Positions 8,667 to 20,961 of a DNA stretch of 28,066 nt are shown piece by piece (position 1 is the first letter of the stretch; the number at the start of each line of letters is the position of its first letter). The notes beneath the pieces were generated by a model. That model was given only the letters and a program-made list of their open reading frames with translations, searched no databases and was not told the origin of the DNA. The stretch lies in the IMG/VR virus record IMGVR_UViG_3300045125_000026, positions 1 through 28,066 of that record. One strand, 5' to 3'. The position numbers and the translations under genes were made by a program. This stretch comes from a virus.

Positions 8667-11600
8667 ATGGCTGACGAAGCAAATCAGTAACGAGTATAGT
8701 CGCAAATGCCGACTTCTCAAGCCTTATTGCCGATGTGCATAAGGTTACCGCCAGTTTACAACAATTAGCAACGAGAACTTAATGCATCTAATAGATCTAT
8801 TGCCTCTGCAACATAAAGTAGCAAACAGATCTTTTCAGAGATACACTAAGAAGCACAGTGGCAAGTTTTCAAGCACACTTTGTTAAGCTTAAATTCAGAT
8901 GTAGATAAATTTGGTAAGAATCTTAGATGCTGGAAGATTAAAGCTTAGAGATTATTTTAATACATTTCAGACACATGCTAAGAACTTCTAAAGGATATAT
9001 TAGAGAACTTGCTAAAGCAGCAAGTAATGCTTGCAAAATTCTATATTGCAACCTCTGGGCAGAAATGCTCAGGGGCTAATGCAATATCAATGTGAATGTT
9101 CCAAGAGGGCTTGATGCTATAAAAAATAAAGCAGCAACTTGCTAAGACAAGAGACTGCAGATCATGAATAAAGCATTATTCTGGATGGCGCAGGAGCAAC
9201 TTAATTAACTGGGGTAAAAATACTCAGTGGGCTGGTCGTCAGTTAACAGTTGGCTTAACTGTTCCACTTAGCAATGTTTGGAGCACAGCTGCAGCAGATG
9301 CATTTAGAGAAGCAGATCAAGAACTAACTAGACTTGTAAAAGTTTATGGAGATGTTGCTGGAACATCATCTCAAGAATTAGCACAAAGTTAGACAAGATG
9401 TTGTCGCTACATCTAAAGAATTATCAAGCGGCTATGGGAGTTATCTTTTAAAGAAACAATTGGACTTAGCTGCCGATATTGCTGCAACTGGACAAAACTG
9501 GTAATGAACTTTTAGGTTCAATTAAAGAAACAACAAGACTAGCAGTACTTGGAGAAGTAGATAGAGCAAGAAGCAATGAAAGCAACTCTTGCTATTCAAA
9601 CTGCATTTAAATCAAATACTGCAAGAACTTAACAGAAACAATTAACTTCTTAAACGCAGTTGAAAACCAAACATCAACAACATTAAATGATTTAGTAGAA
9701 GCTATTCCAAAAGCAGGTACAGTTATTCAAACAATTAGGCGGAAACGTAGAAGATCTTGCACTTTATTTAACTGCTATGAGAGAAGGTGGAGTTAATGCT
9801 TCAGAAGCTGCCAACGCATTAAAGTCTGGATTAGCATCTATGATCAATCCAACTAAACAAACAGTTGGATTGATGAAAGATTTTGGTATAGATGTATTAG
9901 GAATGGTGGAAAGAAATACAGGAAATACCACTGGTAATGATTTTAGAATTACAAAAAGCATTAGATGGACTTGATCCATTAAGCAAAGCAAGAGCATTAG
10001 AACAAATGTTTGGTAAATTCCAATTTGCAAGAATGGCGGCTCTGTTCAATAACTTAGAAAATCTGGTAGCCAGACATTACAGGTTATGCAATTAATGAAT
10101 GCATAGTGCAAAAGATTTAGCAAATGTAGCTAGTCGAGAATTAACAATGGTTACAGAATCGGCTTCTGGTAAATATAAAAGAGCAATTGAAGGATTAAAA
10201 GCAAACCTTGCTGATGTTGGTGAAGAATTTTTAGCAGTAGGAACTAAATTTATAAATGCTTTTTCAAAAGTTTTAGAGTTTTTTAATAATCTTCCAGAGC
10301 CAATTAAAAAGCAGTTACATATTTAGGTGGATTTACTGCAATTATTGGTCCAGTAATTATGTTAACGGGTGTTCTTGCAAACTTCTTTGGATATATAACT
10401 AAAGGTATTGTTCAATTAAAAGCATTTTCCAAAGAGCACACGGATGGAGAATGCTTACTCCAGAAATTATTGCTACTCAAAAAGCTGCAGAGCTTGTAGA
10501 AAAGTCATTCTATTCAGATGCTCAGGCAGCAGAAGTTTTACACGGAGCACTTACTAAATTAGTTTCAGACTATATGAATCTGCAAGCAGCAATGACAAAA
10601 GGTGCAGTGCCAGTAAACCCATTAGTTTCTACTTCGGCTGGAAATGTAATTATGAATCCTATTAGAAGAGAAGTGAATCCTAATAGTCCATATGTTGGTG
10701 ATCCAAATACAAGAGCAATGTCTCACGTAAATCCACGAGACATTAATAATCCAGCTTCACTTATGGGAGTAGTTCCTGGCGCCCTTCCAGTAAATAGAGG
10801 TATTGCAAAAGACTCCACAAATTTATATGCACGACAGACTTCCAGATGTTCCTGGAGTAACTAGTGTTAAAGGTATATCAACAGGAATAGTTTCTGGAGA
10901 AGCTGCAAGATTCCATGCATTAATGGCAACTCTTGGAATGCAAACTGAAGCTGAAGTTGCAACATTAAAGAAAACAATTGCACTTGGTGGAACAGTAAGC
11001 GCAGAACTATTAGCAACATTTGATGATATATTACCTATGACCACAAGATTAGCTGATAATGCAGCGACACAATCAGCTGCAATCGTTGCTGAATTAAGAG
11101 CTGGAAAATTAACAGTAGATCAAGCAAAAGCTGAAATTATGGCAATCAATGCACAGCTTGAAGCATCTTTAAAGTCTGAAGTCGCTGCTTATGCAGCAAC
11201 AAAAGGAAGAACAATTGATTTTACAAAAGCACCATTAATGAATCAACCAGTTACTGATGCTAATGCACAATTTACATTAAGAGATTTATATAAAAAAGAA
11301 GGCAACAGAGCAGTCATGGAAGAGTTTGGAAGACTTCGTGGCATAAGAACTTTTGGAGCACCATACAGTATTCAGACAACAAGGCTCCCTAAATTTAATG
11401 ATGGTGGATCAATTGAATCATTTGGTCCAAATAAAACTCAAGTATCTGGACCATCATCAATTGGCTATGATGATAGATTAGGATCTGTTCCATTAGGCGG
11501 ATATGTATTAAATCAACCTGCATCATTAAATCCAAATAATAAAGATTTAATTGCAATGGCTCCATATACTTACGAAGATGGTGGAGAAATAACAGCAGCT

Positions 11601-14600
11601 CTTACTCCAAAAGAAACTGTATTTGGACCTAAACTCCATAGAATTCCTGGACTGTATGATGCATTAGAAGCAGCAAATAATGGATATAATTTTGGCGGAC
11701 AAATTATGCGTAATAAGGGTAATTATGGACAAGAAGCAAAAGAGACTCCAGCTGTATTATAGAAAACAATTAGGCGAACTTGTTAAGTTTATTAATAGTC
11801 CAGTTTATGAAGATTCAGTAAGAATGAGAATGGTAATGCTTGACGCTGCTGAATTAATTGAATATGGTAAATTATCTCCAGGCGATGCAATGAATAAAGC
11901 TTTTGCTAATTTTGAATCTGCAAAATCTAAATCTGGAGGCAGCTTAGAAGCATTTATTAAAGAAAGAATAAAGCAAGTAAAAACATTAGAGAAAAAATAC
12001 CCTGGATTAAAACATCCAAATAGGACTGCTACAAGAACTCCAAATAGTAAGGCTCTTAATTTACATATTTCAAAATTAAGAGATTTAATGATGGAGATCC
12101 AAGATTTGGTAATGTTGCTGAAGAATTAAAAAATATGGTTCTCTTTGATCCAAAGAAAGCAAATAGTGGTGGAGTTCCATATCTTCAGATGCGTGATCCA
12201 AGAGGAGTAAAAGTTGGTCAAGCAAGAGCTCATTTATTAAGACATGGAGAAGTTGGCTATGCAACAAGAGGCCATATGGGAGTTGCAGCCGTATTAGATG
12301 CAGAATTAAATTCAATGATGGCAAGATTAGATCAAATAGGTTTAAGATCTGACGTCTTACATTTAACACAAGCAGATGCAAAAGATTCTTTAAATGGTTT
12401 AATTAAAAAAGCTGGTATGGCCAACATGACAACCTTAGATGATATAGCTATTGCTTTATCTGATCCAGGAAATAAATTCCCAAGCAAAAAGGAATTAGCT
12501 GATATAAAGCTGGACGTGCCATGCCACTTAGAGCTACACCACAACAAAAGAACTCATTGAAGATGTTATTGCAAGCAGTAACAGAAAGAAAACGTTGGGT
12601 TCTTAGAGGCAGGCCTCCAATGCCAGTTCTTGCATCATTTAATAGGGGTGGCGGAGTAGTAACACCTAATAGACCTAATTATGGAAATGTAATGTCTCTA
12701 TTAGCCCCAGATAAAATGTTAAAAATATTATCATCAGCAAAAGAAATGTCTGCTGGAGTAGCAAAGGGAAGTTTTGCAAAAATGCCTCCAGTCAAATATG
12801 GTCATATGGTAGCACCAAGCTCTGGAAGAAGTTTTCCGATACCAGGTGTATCTGGTCTATATAAAGATGCGGAAGGTAATTTAAAATTCTTTAAAGGTGT
12901 TCCAAATGAAATAACTGCAAAAGCAGAAGTCTATGGAACAAGAATGGCCAGGGAAGTATTTGGCTTAGATGCACCAAGAACAGACTATCAAAACTATAAC
13001 AAACCCCCTAGACCCGTCTGGAAAATCTAAATTGCTTGGATTGGAATCACCATTTGATCCTAAATTTGCTGTAGGTGGAGTAGGTTTTGATGAAGATCAA
13101 ATGATTAGGCAAACTATTGCTTCTTTAGTAATGAACAATAAAGATTTGTCTAGATCCAATGTGTTTGGAAATGTTTTAGCAGATGTTGGACCAGCAGGTG
13201 TATTTGCTAGAGCATCCATGAATACAGAACATGCAAAAGGAAATGAACTCTATGGAAAAACAAGCAATGATTAATTTGCTTGCAGTACGTGGAGGAGCAA
13301 GAAAAGATTTTGCTTATGATACATCTTCAATTGCAGGAGGAATGACTCCAAGACAGTATGGTAGTAAGATGAAAACTGCAATGAAAAAAAATGCATCCAA
13401 AACTACTTAAGTTTATAAAATCTCTTCCAGAAGCAGACAGACCTCCATATATTGCATTACTAAATAGATTTGAAGAAGGAATGGCTGTAGATTGGAGTAA
13501 ATATCAATCAATACATGCTAATCCAAAATTTAACACAGGCGGCGGAATCATTAGATCTGGAAGATCTGCATACGGAAGACCAGGAAATCCTGCAGCACGA
13601 GCAGCCTGGGAAGCTAAGCAGGCTCAAAAGAAGAGAATTAGAAAGGCAAGCAGAAGAATCAAGACGTAGAAGCCACTCTGGAACTGGCTCTAAAGCAGTA
13701 TATACTCCTCAATTAAATCCACCATCACAAATGCCTGCACAAATGGGTGGAGCAAAAATTATTGGAGGATTCTATAATCCTGCTTCAGCAATTAGAGCAG
13801 CATTAGTTGATCCGCATATTTATAGAATAGGTTTAATGGCTCAGTATGCATCTGCTCAAGCAAAGGCATTTGGAAATAGTTTGAGAGCTGCTGGTCCAAT
13901 GTTACTATCTGTTGCAAAAATACTTCATTAACAATGAAAGCTGGAGTGATGGCCTATGCATCACAATTAAAAGATGCTGCAATGAGAGTAAGAGATTTTT
14001 CAAGAGTTGTTAGAATGCCAGTTTATGCAGAAGCGCATCAAAGATGGGTAAATGCTTATGGAGTAGATCCAAAAACTGGAAATCCTCCAGGATGGAAACC
14101 TGGAATGATGACTGGACCTGTTGGATTAACTAATTGGAAACAACAAACTTTACAAGATGGAAGAGTCGTAGAGTCAAGAAAACAAGGTTACTACGGTTTT
14201 AGAAAAACTGAATATCGTGTAGACGGACAAAATATGACTAGAGCGGAAGCTCAAAGACAAGGTTTGATTTCTCCAAGAGGCCAAATGGGAATGGGAGCAC
14301 AGATGGGTATCAGCATGGCTGGTATGGCAGCTGGAAGCGCCTTAATGTCAAAGGGACAAGCTGGATTAGGAATGGGCGTAATGATAGGCTCAAGCGTTCT
14401 TCCAATGATGATGCCACAAGTTATTTCTGGAATTACTAAAGCAAAAACAGCTGCGTTGTCTGCAGCATCCGCATTTAAAGCTGGCGGTGGCGGAGTAAAA
14501 GCTTTTGTTACAGCACTAACATCAATAAAAGCTGCTGGACCATTACTTGCAATTACAGCAATTGTTACAGCAGTTGCAATCTTAATTAAGAAAACTAAAG

Positions 14601-17058
14601 AGTGGAATAAGGATGCTCAATTAAGATTTGGAATGAATGCAAAAGCTGCAGAGCAAGCAGGAATAGAATATACAAAACTTGCTGATAAAATTAATTTGGT
14701 AAAACAAAGACAATCTGCATTACAAAATGTTGGTAAAAATGGTGTCAATTTTGGCGGAATAACTGGACTCAATATGTCAATAGAAGAGTTGAAAAAGTAT
14801 AAACAAGATGCAGAAAAAATCTAACTGAGTTTGTTGGATCATTTAATAGAGCAGATTCAGGAAATATTGTAGAGCTTGCTACAAACATTAAAGCACAATT
14901 CTTGGCTGCTGGAATGAGTGTTGAAGAAGCAAATAAGAAAATTATGGGAATGGTAGCAGCTTCTAAAAATTCTACTCTTGCTGTAAAAGTATTAACTGAT
15001 GCTACATTTAAAGGAATTCAAGATTCTTCAACGGCTGCAGAGTATTCTTATAAAACATTTAAGTCAATTAATAGAAGGCGGAAATATAACTGGACAATAT
15101 AAAACAAAAATTATTGAAGGAATTAGTTCTGTAATAGACTTAACAGATAAGTCTATAGTTCAAATAAGCGCACAAAAAGATGCTGCTGGAAATCTTAAAG
15201 GTGAATACGTTGCCCTACAAGAAGTTATTAATAGAATGAAAAACTTCTGGAGGATTTGAAGATACAATAGGTTTAACAGCATTTAATCAATTGCCAGCAG
15301 AGCTTCAAGCAATAGCAGATCAAAGCGATACAATTGCTGGAATTTATGCAAAATGGAGATTGCTTACTAAGGGTGTTCAAGTAAACTTAAAGAAATAAGT
15401 TCAGATACAGCATTAGCAATAGATAAATATTTAACTGCATTTACTGCAGCCCAAGATCAATTAATTGAATCTGGAAAATCGGCATTTAAATCTGGTTTAG
15501 GTTTTGCTGGGTTAGACAATACTTTTAAAAAGATTGGGTATACAACTGCAAGCCTTCAAGACATTATTAACAAAACAGGAAGAGAAGCTGCAATTGCACA
15601 ACAGAAAGCATCTCAAGCTGCTCAAGATCAAAATGATAAATTACAAAAACAAATTGATTTAATTCGTGAAGCAGCAGATGCTAAATTAAAAGCATTAGAT
15701 GAGACTGAGAAAAAAGAAACTTATGAAATACAATTACAGAAAGCTAGACTTGATTATCAGGATGCTGTAGCAAAGGGAGATTTCAAGCAGCAGAAAGAGC
15801 TAGACTAGAATTAGTTCAATTACAAAAAGCTAGACAAGCCGAACAAGCAAGACTTGCTATACAAGAAGAGGCTGCAAGAAAAGAAAAGGCTTTACAAGAT
15901 CAGCAAAAGAAAAATGCGGATGCAGAAAAGAAAAGACAAATTGCTTATCAAAATATTCAAAATGAAGCTGCAAGGGCTCAAGAAGCATTGTCTAAAATTA
16001 ATTCTTATTCGCAACAGTATAAGGATCTTTTGTTACAAAAAGAAACCAATGCATTTATTACTGATCCAAAATTAAAAAGCATCTGCAGATATACAAACAA
16101 ATAACCAACTAACGGCCTTAGTTAAAGATATTCAAAAAGCTGCAACAGTAGGAAAAGGACAAAAGGGTTACGATATTGCTGCAGATATTAAAAAAGCATT
16201 TAGTCAATTCTTTGATGCATCAGGAAAAGCAATTGCATTTGATGCTGTAAAACAAACTCCAGTCTATAACGGAAGCGGATTATCACTTTCAACAACAACA
16301 GTAAAGGGTGGTAGTGACTGATGTGTTAAATAAAGATTTGGCAGTTGTAAAGGCGCAAGCATCACTTATCACTGGCGGAATGACATTGAAGCAATTAGGA
16401 GAATTGCTTGTTAAAGGATTGGGAGATGGTAAAACTAAGCCTGGACAAATGGATCCAGCAAAGTACGCAACGGCTGGTTATAATAATACAGGTATTATGG
16501 ATCCAAATGCACCAAAAGGTGGAACTGTTGTAACTCAAAATGGTAAAACATATATTTATAGTAATGATGGAATTCCTTTTGATACAAGCACAGAGAATGG
16601 CAAATTTATTGCAAAAAGATTAAATGTTAATTTAAAAACAGTAAAAGCGGTTAAGCTTGCTGAAGGTGGAGGTCCAGTGTCTGGACCAGGAACTGGAACA
16701 TCTGATTCTATACCAGCAATGCTTTCAAATGGAGAATTTGTTATAAATGCTTTATCTGCTCAAAAAGATAGGTTATGATAATTTACATGCATTAAATAAT
16801 TTTGCAGCTGGAGGTTTAGTTGGAAGTGCTAGTATGCCACGATATAATGTTGGTGGACTACTTGGAAGATCAAGTAGATTAATGATGCATAATGGCGGCA
16901 CTGCAACTAGTGTTACAATTGGAGATATAAATGTATATGCAGCACCAGGAATGGATGAAAGAATGCTTGCTAAGGCGGCTGCACAAGAAGTGTTTGCAAT
17001 AATGTCTGATAAAAAATTACAAATGGGACAACCAAAAACAGTAGGTAGGATAATATAA
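8667..17058 (+). CDS. Tape measure protein (about 2,800 residues)
   Basis: Sets tail length and is ejected at infection. It starts MADEANQ; AAGGAG lies at 8649-8654. In order: FSSLIADVHKVTASLQQLQR helices (1-150); NWGKNTQWAGRQLTVGLTVP with PLAMFGA (about 190-215), standard in these proteins; long helices including RLAVLGEVDRQEAMKATLAI; a hydrophobic hairpin (about 10325-10430); a Gly-Gly-punctuated middle (11390-13700) holding a kinase-like domain; Met/Gly-rich and hydrophobic segments (14280-14610); a Lys/Glu/Gln coiled coil (15590-16010); then DSIPAMLSNGEFVINALSAQ (about 16700-16765) and a C-terminal YAAPGMDERMLAKAAAQEVF. About twenty one-base breaks are crossed; the long open runs 10803-11762 and 13934-14824 need none. 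The stop overlaps the next start (TAATG). Identity is very secure; internal domain limits are approximate. Confidence 0.92.
12830..13510 (+). other. Kinase-like domain inside the tape measure
   Basis: Residues about 1390-1615 of the tape measure read PIPGVSGLYKDAEGNLKFFK, GVPNEITAKAEVYGTRMARE, VFGLDAP, LLGLESPFDPKFAVGGVGFD, QMIRQTIASLVMNNKDLSRS, NVFGNVLADVGPAGVFARAS. Landmarks of a kinase-like fold are a strand pair with Lys in KFFKG, a Glu in the following helix (KAEVYG), a K-D-L-S-R-S-N loop (about 13140-13158) like the catalytic HxDxxxxN loop, and an Asp-Val-Gly (about 13180-13190) at the DFG position. Spacing is short, as in HipA/PI-kinase-like proteins rather than eukaryotic kinases. The resemblance is from pattern reading only; activity is unproven. 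Confidence 0.5.
15590..16010 (+). other. Coiled-coil segment of the tape measure
   Basis: About 140 residues almost without Gly or Pro, rich in Lys, Glu, Gln and Ala: NDKLQKQIDLIREAADAKLK, ALDETEKKETYEIQLQKARL, AERARLELVQLQKARQAEQA, ARKEKALQDQQKKNADAEKK. A heptad-like helix typical of the ruler part of tape measures. It is crossed by breaks near 15780 and 15850. Confidence 0.75.
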
Positions 17059-17636
17059 TGAGTTTTGAAAATTTACCAAAGGTTCAGTATTATATATAGA
17101 GGCAAAAGACCCGCTAGCAATGACTCTTGAAACTTCTACATTTACATATCCAGGAGCTGCCTCTTCAACAACAGCTGGGGGACAGAAATATACATCTGCA
17201 GTTGCTACAAGAAATATATTGTTGCCTACTGATAAAGATATATTAAAATTTAGAAGAGTTTCCAGAGCATAATAGATCTGAATTCTCTATGGGAAATAAT
17301 AGAATTAAGCAATCAAATAGAATGGCAAACGGAACATTAAGGGAATATATTATTGCAGATAAAAAAATATTTTCTGCTTCATGGTCTATGCTACCATCTT
17401 ATAGAAATGAAACTGTTGATGGTGCATGGGGCGCAGAAGATATAAAGACATTCTATGAGAGCCTAGCTGGAAGAAACAATTTAGAGTAAAGATTAATACA
17501 TCTAAATCTGCAACCGCTGCAGAATCTTCTACAGACAATATTTATACAGTTGTATTTACTGATTTTAATTGCACACTATCTAAAAGAGGTATTCAAGCCA
17601 TATTGGAGCGTTAATATTTCATTGGAGCAAGTATGA
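17058..17636 (+). CDS. Distal tail protein (Dit-like)
   Basis: Forms the ring at the end of the tube that anchors the hub. About 192 residues, starting MSFENLPKGSVLYIEAKDPL in a one-base overlap with the tape measure stop. It continues AMTLETSTFTYPGAASSTTA, LKFRRVPEHNRSEFSMGNNR, IKQSNRMANGTLREYIIADK, KIFSASWSMLPSYRNETVDG and AWGAEDIKTFYESLAGRNNF. The end is YTVVFTDFNCTLSKRGIQAY, WSVNISLEQV, TGA. The RMA-GT-R-Y-IADK--FS-SW--LP motif with V-DG-WGA and a final TVVFTDF--TLSKRG--YW-V-I-LE-V is the usual signature of Dit-like minor tail proteins in actinophages. Breaks at about 17090, 17262, 17487 and 17600. It stops in an ATGA overlap. Confidence 0.75.
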
Positions 17637-20600
17637 TATCAGTTTCTGATGAAGTAAAAATATATATTTAAAAAGAAAATTCAGTAATAGTATCTACTGG
17701 CGGGACAATAGAATATAATTTAAATAATATGGTAGATAAAATAACTGCTACGTCATCTGGTGCAGATCATGCATTATCTAATGCTTTTAAAAATTTATTT
17801 CCAATAGATAGTATATATTCTACATATAGACCATTAAAACCAGGAATTAAATATTATATATATACATCTGAAACTTCACCAGGAGTTCAAACAGATACTC
17901 CTCCAAATTCATTTGAAGCACCACGATCAATTGGAACACCAACTAAACCAAGATTATATTATCCAGGACCAGATACAACCTATAAATATTGGCTTGGTCC
18001 AAAAAATGCAGACATTAGTGTTTCCTTGGAGTATTTTGATAATCAATCAACACCGTCTGCTAAATTAGTTCCGTGTAATAAAATAATTGCAAGATTTGAG
18101 ACATCTCATGATACTCCAACATCGTGGACAATTAAAGCAGTAAAGTCTGACAATACAGAAATAACACTTGGAACGGGATCTTCTATAAATTCTAACGGGG
18201 AAGCAATCGTATATTATAATGGAACAGCATGGTCTACTACTGCACCAACAACATACTTCTACTCAATCATTTAAAAAAATATCATTATCTGCTATAAATT
18301 CAGATACTGGAAAATTTTTGGCGGTATTAGAATTAAGCCCAAGATGGGTTATAGATATTAGTGAAGATATACAAGATTTTGAAATAGCAAAAGAAACAAC
18401 AATTAATTCAGACTCTATTTTACCAGTAGGGACATTGTCTTCAAACCTATTGTCTTTAAATGTTGCTAAATTCTATGGATCAAGCAGTATAATTAAAGAA
18501 TATAATAGAGACTCTGACATAGATCCATTGGTTATAGTATCTTGATAAAAATGCAATTATTTCTCCTTATATTGTTGTCAATGACGGAGTGTCAGATGTA
18601 AAGATAAATCAAGGAAAATACTACATGGTCGAGTGGTCTCTTTCACAATTTGATTCAGCATCCATAAGAGCCTTAGATTCAAGCAAGATATTACAGGATA
18701 CTGTGGCACCATTAATATTGGTTGAAGATATGCCAGCTACTGCAATTATTAGAAGAGTATTAGACTCAATTGGTTACTCAAACTATAATATCAATGTTGC
18801 ATCTGATGATAAATCAATTCCAGTTGTTAGGTATTTTTGGACAAAAAGATGGACAAACTGTTTGGGAATGCTTACAAGATTTATGCAGGGATATGCAAAT
18901 AAATATGTTTGTTGATAACAACGACATAATGCAAATATATAGCAGAGATGCAATATATAGTTCTACAAGAACACAGGACTGGATATTTACAAATGAAGAA
19001 ATTTCTTCAGGTGGATTAGTATCATATATACCAAATATAATAAGTTTAAATAAAAAAGAACAAGTTGCTGGTAATTCAGTAAAAGTTTTATGGTCAGCTC
19101 CAAGCGTAAGTGGATATGTGTCTAACAATGCTGCTCCAGTTTGGATTTCATCAGAGGATGGACTAGCTGCTGGAACGTTAGCAACAAATTTAAATTCAAC
19201 AGAATCTAACTATATAAATGTAAATCTTCAAAGCGTTGATCAGTTAATTGATTCAGATCTAGTTATCCCAGATTTTGCTGGATTTTTATTAATAGACACA
19301 GAAGTAATAGAAGTATGAAGGTTTAGAATTTGAATATTATAAATCTTCAGATAGTACAAAACAAACAGTTTTAATTACAACTGCTTCTGATTTTTGGAAG
19401 CATTACTCATTAGCTAAAACAGATGCACAAAATATTAATACATTTAAAGCAAATGGAAGATATAAAATTAAAAAAGAGCAGCATTAGGTACTTCTGCTAA
19501 AGAGCATAGTGGAAGCGGAAATGCTACTGTATCTGTATATGGACCTATAGATTTAACAGCACCTGGCGATCCTGTATTTAAAGGAGATTTAAATCAAACA
19601 TATGCTTCAGCAAAAACTGCTTGGGATGCCAAAGCACCTAAAATTGGAAAATCGTTTTATCCATTAACCAATTTTGATAAAAGTAAAAGTCATTATACAT
19701 CGGGAGTAATTGCTTTGACTCAATAGCAACATCCTCTAAACCAGGATTCTATTCTATGGGAACAAGAATGTTTTTTGATAATCAATTTGACACTGGTTTA
19801 AAAGATTCTTATTCAACAGATCAAATAGGAGGATTTACTGTATTTGCTGGCAGACACTGGTAAAAAAGGTTACCACATCATAGTAAATACAACAGCAGGA
19901 TCAAGGTCCTCCAAAGATATTAGAATTTTAAAAACTACATCAAACGGTTTAACTACAGTAATAAAAGATTCTCAAACAAATGCTGTTAGTACTTTTGCTG
20001 GAGTATATGCAGCACTAAGCATATAATGTAGACGTTTTAATTAAATCAACTTATAATACAGGCGGAACATTAATTAAAAATACATTAACTATTTTTATTA
20101 ATGGATTTAGAATAGATGCAGAAGATATTGCATCTCCATTATCTCCATCTAATAAAGTAGGATTATTATGCGGACAAGGAATTGTTTATTATGATTATGT
20201 ATACGGATTAAATATTCCAGAAAAATCTAATTTGACTGATATTGATTATACAAGTTTAAACTCAAAAGGTTCATATAAATATAATGGTGTATATTCTGAT
20301 GACACAATCTCTATGCTTTTTGGAGATTTAGTGTATAGTGCAGGAGAAACAAGAGATTCTAGAAATGGATCATTGAAAGAATTTGGTTCTGTTGTTAGAC
20401 AAATAAAAGAATTAAAGTTAGATATGATTCTGCTAAACCCAGCAATACCACTATACCTTTCATCTGGAGTAAATAAAAATGTAAATATTATGTCAAGTAA
20501 ACTACAACCATTTACAGCAGAAATGTTAGTTATGAATAACACATCAGGGTTTGTGAATCTAGCAGATGGACAATATAATACATTCCAAGTTGTCAGAACT

Positions 20601-20930
20601 CCGTTGTAGATGGCGGCGTTGTTGAATATTCAACAGATAGTCCAGATAGTAGGGCAAAAAAGATATCCAGTGCAATTTGATTCTACCTGGATTCAATCTG
20701 CAACAGATGCAAAATCAGTGGCAGACTGGATTACATCCACGCAATTAAATAAAGGGCAGAAGCGTAGAAATGGAAGTTTTGGAAACCCTCTAATAAACGC
20801 CTGGAGATATCGTGGTATAAATTATCAATCACTAGATTTATCCACTACAAATGAAAAGTATATAGTAACTTCAGTTAGACTAGGATTTTCTCAGGGGGTG
20901 ACTACCAATATAATTTGTAGAGCTATTTAA
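17633..20930 (+). CDS. Tail hub / Tal-like minor tail protein
   Basis: About 1,095 residues, starting MISVSDEVKIYI at an ATGA overlap with GGAG just upstream (17624-17627). The front is beta-rich (YRPLKPGIKYYIYTSETSPG, YWLGPKNADISVSLEYFDNQ). The middle reads FLAVLELSPRWVIDISEDIQ, DFEIAKETTINSDSILPVGT, YYMVEWSLSQFDSASIRALD and TVWECLQDLCRDMQINMFVD, a hub-type region with the W--L-DL--A/DM--N-FVD helix and a FTNEE-SSG-L--Y-PNI segment. A laminin-G-like beta sandwich may lie about 19640-20230 (GFYSMGTRMFFDNQF, GGTLIKNTLTIFINGFRIDA). The C-terminus (WI then TSTQLNKGQKRRNGSFGNPL, YIVTSVRLGFSQGVTTNIIC, RAI) is the standard hub ending. It ends at TAA 20928-20930. Confidence 0.75.
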
Positions 20931-20943
20931 TATATTCTACAAA

Positions 20944-20961
20944 TGGTATAATGAATAAATG
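20944..20961 (+). promoter_or_regulatory. Extended -10 promoter with predicted leaderless start
   Basis: TGGTATAAT (20944-20952) is a consensus extended -10. Only six bases separate it from the ATG at 20959, so transcription would begin at or next to the start codon. No ribosome-binding site is present. This spacing is the hallmark of leaderless actinobacterial genes. Confidence 0.55.
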
